This document shows, one piece after another, positions 25,483 through 36,832 of a stretch of DNA of 64,000 nt. Both the position numbers and the translations under genes were made by a program. The notes under the pieces are model-generated. The model saw only the letters and a list, made by a program, of their open reading frames with translations. It did no database searches and was not told the DNA's origin. Position 1 is the stretch's first letter. Every line of letters starts with the position of its first letter. Origin of the DNA: an uncultured Pelagibacteraceae bacterium (GTDB lineage Bacteria > Pseudomonadota > Alphaproteobacteria > Pelagibacterales > Pelagibacteraceae). The DNA lies in assembly GCA_902558585.1 (NCBI GenBank), contig CACEEO010000002.1, positions 1 to 64,000 of the forward strand. The letters are read 5' to 3'.

Positions 25483-26105
25483 GGACTTAATAAAGACTTT
25501 ATCCACTTCCCGGAGTTATCTTTATTATATTTTAATCTCTCGTGGATTCTATTCTCACCATCTAGCCAAAATTCAATACTATCTGGAGATAAAATCCATC
25601 CAGACCAATTACTTGGTCTTGGTACATCTGATTTGTTGCTATATTTTTTTTTGTAATCTTGTATAGATTTTAACAATTGTTCTCGCGAATTTAATTCTTC
25701 ACTTTGTTTAGAAGCCCATGCTCCTATTCGACTTTCATACGCTCTAGATGAATAATATTCATCTGCAACCTGATCAGAAACTAATGATACCTTTCCGCTA
25801 ATTCTTATTTGTCTTAAGAGGCTTTTCCAATGGAAACACATCGCAGCATACGGATTTTCTTTTAATTCATTTCCCTTTTGACTATTTAAATTTGTATAAA
25901 ATACAAATCCATCTTTGTTGGAATCTTTAAGTAAAACCATTCTAACTGAAGGAATGTTGTTTTTATCTGATGTGGCCAGAGCAACAGCGTTTGGATCATT
26001 TGGCTCAGTTTTCTTTGCTTCCTCCATCCATTCATGAAATAAATGAATTGGATCATCTATATCAAGAAAGCAACTATTAAGACCTAAAGAGTTTTTTTGA
26101 TTCAT
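25479..26105 (-). CDS. pdxH: Pyridoxamine 5'-phosphate oxidase
   Basis: PSVRMVLLKDSNKDGFVFYTNLNSQKG, RPSNWSGWILSPDSIEFW. Confidence 0.95.
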   Translation of the reverse strand: MNQKNSLGLNSCFLDIDDPIHLFHEWMEEAKKTEPNDPNAVALATSDKNNIPSVRMVLLKDSNKDGFVFYTNLNSQKGNELKENPYAAMCFHWKSLLRQIRISGKVSLVSDQVADEYYSSRAYESRIGAWASKQSEELNSREQLLKSIQDYKKKYSNKSDVPRPSNWSGWILSPDSIEFWLDGENRIHERLKYNKDNSGKWIKSLLSP

Positions 26106-26138
26106 AATTTAAACAAAATAATCTATATAATATAAATA

Positions 26139-27221
26139 ATGTCATTTAATACTTTTGGAAAGCTATTTCGTTTCACAACTTGGGGAGAATCTCATGGACC
26201 TGCAATTGGTTGTATTGTTGATGGTTGTCCTCCAAACATAAATCTTAAAGAACAAGATATTCAAATAGAATTAGACAAAAGAAAACCAGGACAATCTAAA
26301 TTTACAACTCAGAGAAAAGAGGATGATAAAGTTCAAATATTGTCAGGAGTATTTGAGGGTAAAACTACAGGAACTCCTATTTCTCTCATAATCCACAACA
26401 AAGATATGAGATCCAAAGATTATAGTAATATTAAAGATAAGTTCAGACCAGGTCATGCAGATTTTACTTATTTTAAAAAATATGGAATTAGAGACTATAG
26501 AGGTGGTGGTAGATCTTCTGCTAGAGAAACTGCAGCACGAGTTGCGGCCGGTGCAATAGCAAAAGTTGTACTTCAAAAAAAATTAGGTAAAAAATTTAGA
26601 GTAATTGGTGCAGTAACTCAGTTAGGAATTCTTGGATGTGATACAAATCAATGGAACGATAAAGTAATTTCAAAAAATCCATTTTTTTGTCCAGATAAAT
26701 CAATGATTAAATTATGGGAAAAATATTTGCTTGGTGTTAGAAAGTCAGGATCCTCATGTGGAGCAGTGATTGAAATAAGAGCAAGAGGTATCCCAGTTGG
26801 TTTAGGTGCTCCAATTTATTCAAAATTGGATACTGACATAGCTTCAGGTCTAATGAGTATTAATGCTGTTAAAGGTGTAAATATTGGTGCAGGAATGAAC
26901 TCAGCACAATTAAGTGGAGAACAAAATTCAGATGAAATTTCTTCAAAAGGAAATAAATTAAAATTCAATTCAAATAAAGCGGGTGGAATTCTTGGTGGAA
27001 TTTCTACGGGCCAAGAAATTATTGCATCTTTTGCTGTCAAACCAACATCGTCAATTTTAACTAGTAGAAAAACTATAAATAAATTTGGGAAAAATACTTC
27101 AATATCTGTTAAAGGTAGACATGATCCTTGTGTAGGAATTAGAGCTGTACCAATTGGTGAAGCTATGATGAACTGTGTTTTACTTGACCACTACTTAATG
27201 AATAAAGCTCAATGTAGTTAG
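26139..27221 (+). CDS. aroC: Chorismate synthase
   Basis: [41 protein letters not shown]. Confidence 0.97.
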   Translation: MSFNTFGKLFRFTTWGESHGPAIGCIVDGCPPNINLKEQDIQIELDKRKPGQSKFTTQRKEDDKVQILSGVFEGKTTGTPISLIIHNKDMRSKDYSNIKDKFRPGHADFTYFKKYGIRDYRGGGRSSARETAARVAAGAIAKVVLQKKLGKKFRVIGAVTQLGILGCDTNQWNDKVISKNPFFCPDKSMIKLWEKYLLGVRKSGSSCGAVIEIRARGIPVGLGAPIYSKLDTDIASGLMSINAVKGVNIGAGMNSAQLSGEQNSDEISSKGNKLKFNSNKAGGILGGISTGQEIIASFAVKPTSSILTSRKTINKFGKNTSISVKGRHDPCVGIRAVPIGEAMMNCVLLDHYLMNKAQCS

Positions 27222-27227
27222 CTTAAA

Positions 27228-29144
27228 TTAATTTTTCACAACTCTTATTGTCTCCTTTTGAAACAAAATATCAGCAATTTTCTTAGAAATTTGAGAACTG
27301 TTTAATCCAGCTTTATCGTACATTTTTTTTGGATCATCTTGTTCAATGAATTCATCTGGTAAAGTCATTGATCTAAATTTTAAACCTTTATCAAATACTC
27401 CTCTTTCAGCTAATAAATTTTTAACATGAGAACCGAAACCACCTATTGATCCCTCTTCAATAGTTATCATAAGCTCATGTTCCTTAGCAGATTTTAGTAT
27501 AAGTTCTTCGTCTAAAGGCTTTGCAAATCTGGCGTCTATCAAAGTTGTTGAAACTCCTTTTGCTTTTAATTCCTCTAAAGCTAACTTGCACTCCTCAAGT
27601 CGAGTACCGAGGTTTAAAATACAAACTTGTGTCCCTTGCTGAACGACTCTCCCTTTACCAATTTCAATTTTTTCATCTATTGATGGGAGATCAACACCTA
27701 CTCCAGATCCTCTTGGATATCTAATTGCAGAAGGTCTGTCATTTATATCTACTGAAGTATTAATCATTTTAACTAGTTCAGATTCATCACTTGCTGCCAT
27801 TACTACAAAGTTAGGTAAAGTTGATAAGTAAGTTATATCAAATGAACCAGCATGTGTTGATCCATCAGCACCAACTAATCCTGCTCTATCTATCGCAAAT
27901 CTAACTGGTAAACTTTGGATGGCAACATCGTGGACAACTTGATCATACGCTCTTTGTAAAAATGTAGAATAAATTGCAGCATATGGTTTGTATCCTTCGG
28001 TTGCTAGACCGGCTGCAAAAGTTACAGCATGTTGTTCCGCTATTCCAACATCAAACATTCTATTTGGAAACTCCTTGCCAAAAATATCCATGCCAGTCCC
28101 TCCTGGCATCGCTGCTGTTATTCCTACTATTTTGCTATCTTTTTTAGCATGTTTAACTAACGTGTTTGCAAATACTTTTGTATAAGCTGGAAGGTTTGAT
28201 TTGCTCTTTACTTGTTCGCCAGTCTCAACATTAAATTTTGACACTCCATGATAATGATCATTTGCTTTTTCTGCATAAGAATAACCTTTTCCTTTTTGAG
28301 TTTTTATATGAATCATTATAGGACCCTCATGTCTTGATTCTTTTGCATTTTTTAAAATTGGAACTAGGCTCGATAAATCATGACCATCTATAGGACCTGC
28401 ATAATAAAAACCTAGTGAACTAAACAATGTACCTCCAGTAACTGCTGAACGGAAAAAATCCTCTGCTTTTCCTGCTTTGGCGCTAAATCTTTTTGAAAAT
28501 GCAGATGTAATTAATTTTAAAGTTTCTCTAAGACTAAAATATATTTTACCCGTAAATAATTTTGCCAAGTAAGTTCTCATTGCTCCAACTGGTTTTGCAA
28601 TTGACATGTCGTTATCATTTAAAATTACAATCATTTTTGTCTTAGATGCTCCAGCATTATTCATAGCTTCGTAGGCCATACCTGCACTAATTGCTCCATC
28701 ACCTATGACAGCTATTACATTGGAAGATTTATTTTCTAATTTATTTGCCTCAGCAATTCCTAATGCTGATGAAATAGATGTTGAACTATGGGCTGCTCCA
28801 AATGGGTCATACTCACTTTCAGATCTTTTTGTAAAACCTGATAAACCATCACCCTGTCGTAAAGTTCTAATCTTATCTTTTCTTCCAGTTAAAATTTTGT
28901 GAGGGTAAGATTGATGACCAACATCCCATATTAATTTATCATTTGGTGTATCAAAAACATAATGAAGTGCGACTGTCAATTCAACCACTCCCAAACCAGC
29001 ACCAAGATGACCTCCTGTTTCTGAAACAGCACTTATCATTTCCTCCCTCACCTCATCTGCTACTTTTTGTAAATTATCTTCAGAAACTTTTCTTAAATCA
29101 GATGGAAAGTTGATATTATTTAAAAATTGATAATTTTTTTTCAT
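27228..29144 (-). CDS. dxs: 1-deoxy-D-xylulose-5-phosphate synthase
   Basis: [38 protein letters not shown]. Confidence 0.97.
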   Translation of the reverse strand: MKKNYQFLNNINFPSDLRKVSEDNLQKVADEVREEMISAVSETGGHLGAGLGVVELTVALHYVFDTPNDKLIWDVGHQSYPHKILTGRKDKIRTLRQGDGLSGFTKRSESEYDPFGAAHSSTSISSALGIAEANKLENKSSNVIAVIGDGAISAGMAYEAMNNAGASKTKMIVILNDNDMSIAKPVGAMRTYLAKLFTGKIYFSLRETLKLITSAFSKRFSAKAGKAEDFFRSAVTGGTLFSSLGFYYAGPIDGHDLSSLVPILKNAKESRHEGPIMIHIKTQKGKGYSYAEKANDHYHGVSKFNVETGEQVKSKSNLPAYTKVFANTLVKHAKKDSKIVGITAAMPGGTGMDIFGKEFPNRMFDVGIAEQHAVTFAAGLATEGYKPYAAIYSTFLQRAYDQVVHDVAIQSLPVRFAIDRAGLVGADGSTHAGSFDITYLSTLPNFVVMAASDESELVKMINTSVDINDRPSAIRYPRGSGVGVDLPSIDEKIEIGKGRVVQQGTQVCILNLGTRLEECKLALEELKAKGVSTTLIDARFAKPLDEELILKSAKEHELMITIEEGSIGGFGSHVKNLLAERGVFDKGLKFRSMTLPDEFIEQDDPKKMYDKAGLNSSQISKKIADILFQKETIRVVKN

Positions 29145-30014
29145 TTTTTTCTATTCAATATATAGCCTAATGTTTCATTTATTTTTTCAGATCTTGAACC
29201 ATATTTTTTTAAATTCTTATTAATATCTTTTATTATCTTATCACAATACTTAAGTGAGTCATCATAGCCTATTAAATTTATAAGTGTTGCCTTGCCTTTT
29301 TTTTGATCTTTTCCTGTTTTTTTCCCAGCTTCCTTAGAATTACTTTTCAGATCAATTAAATCATCAGCTATTTGGAATAATAGACCAATTTTTGATCCAA
29401 TATTTTCAAAAAATTTAATTTCTTGAATTGTTTTTTTTCTTAATTATTGCTGGAGCTGCACAACAAAAACTAAATAACATTCCAGTTTTTTTTATTTCCA
29501 TTTCTAATATTTTATTCCTTGATATTTTCTTTCTCTCATAACTTAAATCTAAATATTGCCCACCAGCTATTCCTAAATGTCCTGAACATTCTGATAATTT
29601 TTTGATTAGGTTGATCTTTATCTTTTCATTTAATTTCAATTTAGGACTTGATAAAATTTCAAAAGCTAAAGTCAGTAATGAATTTCCTGCTAGAACTGCT
29701 GTAGACTCACCAAATTTAATGTGAGCTGAAGGTTTTCCTCTTCTTATATCATCATCATCCATACAGGGTAGATCATCATGAATAAGAGAGTAAGCATGAA
29801 TACATTCAACGGCCGACCCAACTATTATCAATGTTTTATAATCTATTGAAAATAACGACCCTAAGTCGATTAAGATTTTAGATCTTATTTTTTTTCCACC
29901 TGGAAACAAACCATACTTCATTGGTGACATTAGCTGAGAGTATTTCTGTGAATTAATATATTTTTTAAGAAATATATTTGTATCCTTAGCTATTTTATTA
30001 AGCTGTTTTTTCAT
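29141..30014 (-). CDS. ispA: Farnesyl/geranyl diphosphate synthase, apparent single-nucleotide frameshift at an A8 run
   Basis: Track ORF 29415-30014 holds the first Asp-rich motif ([11 protein letters not shown]). The second motif and C-terminus ([26 protein letters not shown]...GYILNRKK*) continue in another frame to 29141. Span 874 nt; removing one A gives 290 aa. Confidence 0.88.
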
Positions 30015-30246
30015 ATTTTTTAGTTATCTCTTTAATCTTTTTATTTGTCTCTTCTCCAATAGATTTAAAATTTTTATGAAATTTCTTTTCAATAATATTA
30101 TTTAATTTTAGAAGTTCTTGATAACTGTCAACTGAATTGTTTAAATCATTTTCCTTCTCAAGGGATTCGATAATCTTATTTGCTTTTTCTGTAAGCTCCT
30201 CAACTGAATAGTGGTCATAATCAAGTGGTAATATTTTATCTTTCAT
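29998..30246 (-). CDS. xseB: Exodeoxyribonuclease VII small subunit
   Basis: 82 aa; size, coiled-coil character and location upstream of ispA-dxs. Confidence 0.8.
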   Translation of the reverse strand: MKDKILPLDYDHYSVEELTEKANKIIESLEKENDLNNSVDSYQELLKLNNIIEKKFHKNFKSIGEETNKKIKEITKKYEKTA

Positions 30247-30263
30247 ATAATAATTATTAATAC

Positions 30264-31196
30264 ATGAAATCTATTCAATCAAATATCAAAAAAGCAAAAA
30301 AATATTTAGATAATAATCATTGTGTTGCGGTACCAACAGAAACTGTTTATGGATTAGCTGCAAACGCTTACTCAAATAGTGCAGTTAAGAAAATATTTAG
30401 TCTTAAAAACAGACCATTAAACAATCCTCTTATTGTCCATTATTACAATATTCAAAGACTTAAAGAGGACTGTGATATAAATGATAATTTAGTAAAACTT
30501 TACAAAAAATTTTCTCCAGGTCCGATAACTTATGTTTTGAAATTAAAAAATAACTCAAAAGTATCAAAATTTGTCACTAATAATAAAAAAAGTATTGCCG
30601 TACGTTTTCCTAAACATAAATTGTTCAGAAATTTATTAAAAAATTTAGATTATCCAGTTGCTGCACCTAGTGCAAATATATCCTCAAGATTAAGTTCAGT
30701 TAAACCATCTGATGTAAAAGAAGAATTTGGTTCAAGAATAAAATATATTTTAAATGGAGGAAAAAGTAAAATTGGAGTTGAGTCGACAATATTAAATCTT
30801 TTAGAAAAGCCCTCACTCTTAAGATATGGAGGCCTAGATACTAAAAAAATTGAAAATGTTTTAAAAAAAAAATTATTAATTAATACAGATTCAAAAAAAA
30901 AATTGGCGCCTGGTTTATTTCCCTTACATTACTCACCTGGGATACCTTTAAGAGTCAATGTTAAAAAACCAAAAAAAAATGAGGCTTATTTATTAATAAA
31001 AAAAAGAAAATCAAAATTAAAAAATTATTATTATTTATCCAAAGTGAAAAATATAGATGAAGCTGCAAAGAATTTATATTCAACTTTAAGAAAAATTAAA
31101 AACGATGGTTATAAAAAGATTGCAGTCGAGACGATACCAAACCGAGGTCTTGGCAAAACAATTAATGATAGATTAAAGAGAGCCTCTAAATATTAA
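30264..31196 (+). CDS. Sua5/YrdC/TsaC threonylcarbamoyl-AMP synthase
   Basis: VAVPTETVYGLAANAYS, KNRPLNNPLIVHY; Sua5-like C-terminal extension. Confidence 0.93.
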   Translation: MKSIQSNIKKAKKYLDNNHCVAVPTETVYGLAANAYSNSAVKKIFSLKNRPLNNPLIVHYYNIQRLKEDCDINDNLVKLYKKFSPGPITYVLKLKNNSKVSKFVTNNKKSIAVRFPKHKLFRNLLKNLDYPVAAPSANISSRLSSVKPSDVKEEFGSRIKYILNGGKSKIGVESTILNLLEKPSLLRYGGLDTKKIENVLKKKLLINTDSKKKLAPGLFPLHYSPGIPLRVNVKKPKKNEAYLLIKKRKSKLKNYYYLSKVKNIDEAAKNLYSTLRKIKNDGYKKIAVETIPNRGLGKTINDRLKRASKY

Positions 31197-31918
31197 TGAC
31201 AAGTTCTATTGAAGTAATCAATTTATCAAAAAAATATAAGGATAAAGAAGCAGTAGCTAATATAAATTTTAAAATTAACGAAAATGAAATGGTTGGTTTA
31301 TTGGGACCTAATGGATGTGGAAAAACTACAACTATTGGAATGATTTTAGGGTTATTAAAACCAAGTAGTGGTGAAGTTTTAATCAACGGAGAAAATATTG
31401 AAAAAAATAAAATCTCGCTTCTTCATAAAATGAATTTTATTTCACCATATATTGAATTACCTAAAAAACTTAAAGTTAAACAAAATTTAATTGTTTATGG
31501 AAAATTATATAACGTTCAAAATTTAAATGATCGAATAGATCACCTTGCAAACAAACTTAGATTAAAAGACCTTTTAAACAAAATTACTGGAGAACTTTCT
31601 TCTGGACAAAAAAATAGGATAAGTCTTGCTAAAGCTTTAATAAATGATCCAACGGTACTTTTGTTGGATGAACCCACTGCTTCATTAGATCCTGAAACTG
31701 GTGATTTTGTAAGATCGTTTTTAGAAGATTACAAAAAGGAAAAAAAAATATCAGTTTTGCTTGCCTCTCATAATATGGAAGAAGTAAAAAGATTATGCAG
31801 TTCTGTTTTAATGATGAAAGATGGTTTAATAGTGGATAGAGGAACTCCTGAAGAGTTAATAAAAAAATATGGAAGAAGAAATTTAGAGGAAGTATTTTTA
31901 GAAATTGCGAGAAAATAA
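31196..31918 (+). CDS. ABC-2 type transporter ATPase
   Basis: GPNGCGKTTTIGMILGLLKP, LSSGQKNRISLAKAL. Confidence 0.92.
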   Translation: MTSSIEVINLSKKYKDKEAVANINFKINENEMVGLLGPNGCGKTTTIGMILGLLKPSSGEVLINGENIEKNKISLLHKMNFISPYIELPKKLKVKQNLIVYGKLYNVQNLNDRIDHLANKLRLKDLLNKITGELSSGQKNRISLAKALINDPTVLLLDEPTASLDPETGDFVRSFLEDYKKEKKISVLLASHNMEEVKRLCSSVLMMKDGLIVDRGTPEELIKKYGRRNLEEVFLEIARK

Positions 31919-31920
31919 AA

Positions 31921-32712
31921 ATGAGTTTAATTAGAATTTACGGTCTTTTTTTAAGACACTTTTATTTAATAACTAGATCATTTCCAAGAATATTAGATTT
32001 AATTTATTGGCCTTCAATTCAAATTACTCTTTGGGGGTTTATTTCTAATTTTTTTGCAGCTCATAGCTCTTATTACAGTGGTGCAGTAGGAGTTATTCTT
32101 TCATGTGCAATTCTTTATGATTTTTTATTTAGAACCAGTATTGGCTTTAATATGTTATTTTTAGAAGAAATTTGGAGCAGAAATTTTACAAACCTATTTA
32201 TTGCACCGATGAAAATTAGTGAGATAATTGTCTCGCTAGTTTTTACTGCTTTAATAAGAGCATTAATTGGTTTAATCCCAGCTATACTATTAACTTCTCC
32301 ATTGTTTGGTATATCTTTGCTAAAACTTGGTCTTCCTTTAGCATTTCTTTTTTTGAGTCTATATTTATTCGGAATAACACTTGGTCTATTTGTTTCAGCA
32401 GGATTGTTAAGATTTGGACCATCTTTTGAGAATATTGCATGGTCTACCATGTTTTTATTAGCACCTTTTGGCTGTATTTACTATCCAGTTGAAACACTAC
32501 CCGGAATCTTCCAATCAATCGCTTTCGCACTTCCTTTAGTTTATATTTTTGAGGAGACCAGAAATATCTTGGTCAATGGAATTGTAAATTATGAAAATAT
32601 TATTAATGCAATCTATCTAAATGGGTTTTATTTAATTTTGTCAATATTAGTATTTTATTACTCTTTTGACAAAGCAAGAGATAAAGGAACTTTAATAAAT
32701 ATAGGTGAATAA
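31921..32712 (+). CDS. ABC-2 type transporter permease
   Basis: Multi-TM ORF, operonic with ATPase. Confidence 0.85.
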   Translation: MSLIRIYGLFLRHFYLITRSFPRILDLIYWPSIQITLWGFISNFFAAHSSYYSGAVGVILSCAILYDFLFRTSIGFNMLFLEEIWSRNFTNLFIAPMKISEIIVSLVFTALIRALIGLIPAILLTSPLFGISLLKLGLPLAFLFLSLYLFGITLGLFVSAGLLRFGPSFENIAWSTMFLLAPFGCIYYPVETLPGIFQSIAFALPLVYIFEETRNILVNGIVNYENIINAIYLNGFYLILSILVFYYSFDKARDKGTLINIGE

Positions 32713-32714
32713 AC

Positions 32715-32791
32715 TGGTGCGCCTGCTAGGAGTCGAACCCAGAACCTCCTGATCCGAAGTCAGGCGCTCTATCCAGTTGAGCTACAAGCGC
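32715..32791 (-). tRNA. tRNA-Arg (anticodon UCG)
   Basis: GCGCTTGTAGCTCAACTGGATAGAGCGCCTGACTTCGGATCAGGAGGTTCTGGGTTCGACTCCTAGCAGGCGCACCA folds as cloverleaf; loop CTTCGGA. Confidence 0.95.
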
Positions 32792-32814
32792 ATATAGTAT
32801 TAATATTATATTTT

Positions 32815-33795
32815 ATGGAAAAAAACATTAATTTTATAGTAAAAGAGGATGAGAAGAATTTAAGGGTTGATGTTTTAATTAACAAAAGAGAGGAATTAAT
32901 TAGTAGAACTAGAATTAAAAATTTAATTTTAAAAGAAAAGTTAACACTAAATAATGAAATAATTAAAAGTCCATCAAAAAAAGTCTCAATTGGTGATACT
33001 ATAAATCTTAAGATTCCAGAGCCTGAAATAGCATCCCTTAAACCTTACGAATTTAAATTAGAAATAATATACGAAGATGATGATCTATTAGTAATTAATA
33101 AACCTGCCGGAATAATCATGCATCCAGGGGCTGGAAATTATGATAAAACAATTGTTAATGCATTGATGCACTATGATAGGAATTCTTTATCAAATATAGG
33201 TGACGAGTTAAGACCTGGCATAGTTCATAGAATTGATAAAAATACATCTGGTTTAGTTGTAATTGCAAAAAACAATGAAACTCATGAAAATTTATCAAAA
33301 CAATTTAGTGATCATACAATTATAAGAGAGTACCAACTTTTAATATGGGGAAAATTAAGACCCTCCTCAGGAAGGATTGAAACATTTATAACTCGTAGTT
33401 CAAAAAATAGACAACTTATGGAAGTTAGTAGTTCTAAAGGTAAGAAAGCTATAACAAATTATAAAACACTTGAAATTTTTGAAAATCAAAAAACACCAAC
33501 TTTAAGTTTAGTTGAATGTAAATTAGAAACTGGGAGAACACATCAGATAAGAGTTCATATGAACTTTAAAGGTAATAGTCTTGTTGGAGATGACAAATAT
33601 AAAAAGAAATATAAAAAATTAAAAAATATTGATTTAGATATCCAAAATTCAATTACTAAATTAAATAGACAATTCCTGCATGCGAAAACTTTAGGATTTA
33701 TACATCCACGTACTAAGAAAGAGGTGATTTTTTCCTCACTTTTGCCACAAGATCTAAATAATATTCTAAAAATGCTTAGAAACACTGAAGAATAA
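32815..33795 (+). CDS. rluD: Ribosomal large subunit pseudouridine synthase RluD family
   Basis: S4 domain, PGIVHRIDKNTSGLVVIAKN, LETGRTHQIRVHM. Confidence 0.92.
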   Translation: MEKNINFIVKEDEKNLRVDVLINKREELISRTRIKNLILKEKLTLNNEIIKSPSKKVSIGDTINLKIPEPEIASLKPYEFKLEIIYEDDDLLVINKPAGIIMHPGAGNYDKTIVNALMHYDRNSLSNIGDELRPGIVHRIDKNTSGLVVIAKNNETHENLSKQFSDHTIIREYQLLIWGKLRPSSGRIETFITRSSKNRQLMEVSSSKGKKAITNYKTLEIFENQKTPTLSLVECKLETGRTHQIRVHMNFKGNSLVGDDKYKKKYKKLKNIDLDIQNSITKLNRQFLHAKTLGFIHPRTKKEVIFSSLLPQDLNNILKMLRNTEE

Positions 33796-33836
33796 ATTAT
33801 TGAAAATTAGGTATAATTAATTAAATAAACACTGCT

Positions 33837-34730
33837 ATGAGTACAACAATGAGCAATAATCTACCAATCCTTTCTAATGAAGGTGGGCTATCTGCATATT
33901 TAGAGCAGATTAAAAAATTTCCGATGTTAGCTGCAGAAGAGGAATATATGCTTGCAAAAAATTGGAAAACGACTGGTAATATTAAAGCTGCAGAAAAACT
34001 AGTCACTAGTCATTTAAGATTAGTTGCAAAGATTGCTATGGGCTACAAAGGATATGGTTTGCCTATCAATGAAATGATTTCAGAAGGAAATGTAGGTCTT
34101 ATGCAAGCTGTTAAGAAATTTGAACCAGAAAAAGGTTTTAGATTGGCAACTTATGCAATGTGGTGGATTAAGGCTTCTATTCAAGAATATATTTTAAGAT
34201 CTTGGAGTCTTGTCAAAATTGGAACTACTACTGCTCAAAAAAAATTATTTTTTAATTTAAAGAAAATTAAAAATCAAATTTCTCCAGAGACAGAGGGTGA
34301 TTTAAGAAATGAACACGTTGATCATATAGCTAATAAACTCGATGTAAGTAAAGAGGAGGTCATTTCTATGAATAGAAGACTTTCTGGAAAGGAGTTCTCA
34401 CTAAATGCTCAAGTTGGGGAAGATGGAGATGAATGGCAAGACTGGTTGGTTGATAAGGAACTTGATCATGAATTAAAATTTGCCCACCACGAGGAAATGG
34501 AACAAAGAAAAGATTTATTAAAAGACTCTATTAAAGTTCTTAACGATAGAGAAAGAGAAATTTTATACTCAAGAAGATTAAATGATAATCCAACTACACT
34601 AGAGGATTTAAGTAAAAAATATAAAATTAGCAGAGAAAGAGTTAGACAAATAGAAAATAAAGCATTTGAAAAACTCCAAAAGCATATGCTTCTATTAGCT
34701 AAATCAAAAAATATTTTACCCGCAAACTAA
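33837..34730 (+). CDS. rpoH: RNA polymerase sigma-32 factor
   Basis: [50 protein letters not shown]. Confidence 0.95.
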   Translation: MSTTMSNNLPILSNEGGLSAYLEQIKKFPMLAAEEEYMLAKNWKTTGNIKAAEKLVTSHLRLVAKIAMGYKGYGLPINEMISEGNVGLMQAVKKFEPEKGFRLATYAMWWIKASIQEYILRSWSLVKIGTTTAQKKLFFNLKKIKNQISPETEGDLRNEHVDHIANKLDVSKEEVISMNRRLSGKEFSLNAQVGEDGDEWQDWLVDKELDHELKFAHHEEMEQRKDLLKDSIKVLNDREREILYSRRLNDNPTTLEDLSKKYKISRERVRQIENKAFEKLQKHMLLLAKSKNILPAN

Positions 34731-36019
34731 ACTTCAAAAGGGTTTTCAATTAAGATAGTATCATCCCTTTCTGGACTAGTTGAAATACTTGATACTTTTG
34801 CACCAGTAAAATCCTCTACTGCAAAAATATATTTTTTTGCATTTTCAGGTAATGAGTCCATATTTTTGACTCCACTTGTAGAAACTTTCCATCCTGGAAA
34901 AGTTTCATAAATTGGTTTTATTTTTATCTGGTCTTCTACAGAAGCAGGTAAATAATCTAATCTTATACCATCAAGCTCATAAGCAACACACATTTTAATT
35001 TCATCCAATTCATCAAGTACATCTAATTTTGTTAAAGCAATACCATCAATGCCTGAAACTTTAATTGTTTGCCTCACTAAAACACCATCGAACCATCCAC
35101 ATCTTCTTTTTCTACTTGTGACAGTTCCAAATTCCTTTCCGCGTGTTCCTAAAAGTTCGCCGACATTATCTGTTAACTCAGTAGGGAAAGGTCCTTCTCC
35201 AACTCTTGTTGTATAAGCTTTGGTAATGCCAAGAACATAATTTATCGAATTAGGGCCACAACCAGTTCCTGTTGCAGCGCTTGAAGCAACAGTATTAGAT
35301 GAGGTTACAAAAGGATAAGTTCCATGATCTACATCAAGTAAAATACCTTGTGCTCCTTCGAATAAAATTTTCTTTTTTTGTTTTTTAAACTGATCAATCT
35401 TTAGCCAAACTGGCTGAGAGAATTCTAATATTTTAGGTGCTATTTTAAGTAAATCAGATTTAAGCTGATCTTTTTCAAAAATTTTTTTTCCTAGACCTTT
35501 TCTAATCGCATTATGATGAACTAATACAGAGTCGAGTCTTTGATCTAAATTTTTTTCAGATCTAAGATCCATAACTCTTATAGATCTTCTTCCAACTTTA
35601 TCTTCATATGCTGGTCCAATTCCACGTCTTGTAGTTCCTATTTTGCTTTTTCCTGCTGCATCTTCTCTAATCTCATCCATTTCTCGATGAAAAGGCAAAA
35701 TTAAATTTGCAGATTCTGAAATAATAAAATTATTTGTATTTACTTCTACGCCTTTAGATTTTATTTCCTCTATTTCCTCTAATAAAGCCCATGGATCTAC
35801 GACAACTCCGTTGCCAATAATTGATATTTTATTTTTTCTAACTATTCCAGATGGCAGCAATCTCAATTTATATGTAACACCATCAATTACTAAAGTATGG
35901 CCAGCATTGTGACCTCCTTGGAATCTTATTACCACATCAGCCTGTTCAGATAACCAATCAACAATTTTTCCTTTACCTTCGTCACCCCATTGAGATCCAA
36001 CAACGACTATATTTTTCAT
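34727..36019 (-). CDS. purA: Adenylosuccinate synthetase
   Basis: [38 protein letters not shown]. Confidence 0.97.
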   Translation of the reverse strand: MKNIVVVGSQWGDEGKGKIVDWLSEQADVVIRFQGGHNAGHTLVIDGVTYKLRLLPSGIVRKNKISIIGNGVVVDPWALLEEIEEIKSKGVEVNTNNFIISESANLILPFHREMDEIREDAAGKSKIGTTRRGIGPAYEDKVGRRSIRVMDLRSEKNLDQRLDSVLVHHNAIRKGLGKKIFEKDQLKSDLLKIAPKILEFSQPVWLKIDQFKKQKKKILFEGAQGILLDVDHGTYPFVTSSNTVASSAATGTGCGPNSINYVLGITKAYTTRVGEGPFPTELTDNVGELLGTRGKEFGTVTSRKRRCGWFDGVLVRQTIKVSGIDGIALTKLDVLDELDEIKMCVAYELDGIRLDYLPASVEDQIKIKPIYETFPGWKVSTSGVKNMDSLPENAKKYIFAVEDFTGAKVSSISTSPERDDTILIENPFEV

Positions 36020-36831
36020 TATTTAAATTTTCTGTTTACTTTTACGGAAGTGAGATGGTTAATTGGGCCATGACCTTTTCCATATTTAGGGTTTGATTTA
36101 ATTGCAGAATTTACATACTTAATTCCAAGCTCACAAGATTTCTTTACTGTTTTTCCACATGATAAAAAAGTTGTAACTGAGCTAGATAAAGTACAACCTG
36201 TACCATGGGTATTCTTTGTTTTGTGACGTTCGCTTTTGAAGATCTTTATATCTTTTGTGTTTATTAAAATATCTATTACATTTTTATGTTTTAAATGGCC
36301 ACCCTTTATAAATACATTTTTAGCTCCTAACCCTATAAGTTTATTAGCAGCAAAAATCATATCCTCTTTTGTTATAATTTTTGTTTTAGTCAAAATTTCT
36401 GCCTCAGGGATATTAGGGGTAATAAGCGATACTTTTTTAATTAGTTTTAATTTCAATAATTGAATTGCCTTATCGTTTATTAGTTTAGCCCCTCCTTTAG
36501 CAACCATCACTGGATCTAATACTATTTTTTTAACTTTAATTACATCCAAAGCTTTTAGTACCATTCTAATAACCTCTGAAGAATGCAGCATACCAATTTT
36601 TATTGCATCAGGTTTTATATCCTTACTGCTATAAATAATTTGATTAAGAATTTCTTTTGGATTGATCCCAACAATTGATTTTACACCTGTGGTATTTTGA
36701 GATGTGACCGCAGTTATTGCTGTCATTGCATAAGAACCAAGAGCAGTGATAGTTTTTATATCAGCTTGAATACCTGCTCCACCAGATGAGTCAGATCCTG
36801 CAATAATTAAAATTTTAGAATTAGGTTTCAA
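36019..36831 (-). CDS. thiD: Hydroxymethylpyrimidine/phosphomethylpyrimidine kinase
   Basis: [50 protein letters not shown]. Confidence 0.95.
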   Translation of the reverse strand: MKPNSKILIIAGSDSSGGAGIQADIKTITALGSYAMTAITAVTSQNTTGVKSIVGINPKEILNQIIYSSKDIKPDAIKIGMLHSSEVIRMVLKALDVIKVKKIVLDPVMVAKGGAKLINDKAIQLLKLKLIKKVSLITPNIPEAEILTKTKIITKEDMIFAANKLIGLGAKNVFIKGGHLKHKNVIDILINTKDIKIFKSERHKTKNTHGTGCTLSSSVTTFLSCGKTVKKSCELGIKYVNSAIKSNPKYGKGHGPINHLTSVKVNRKFK

Positions 36832-36832
36832 T

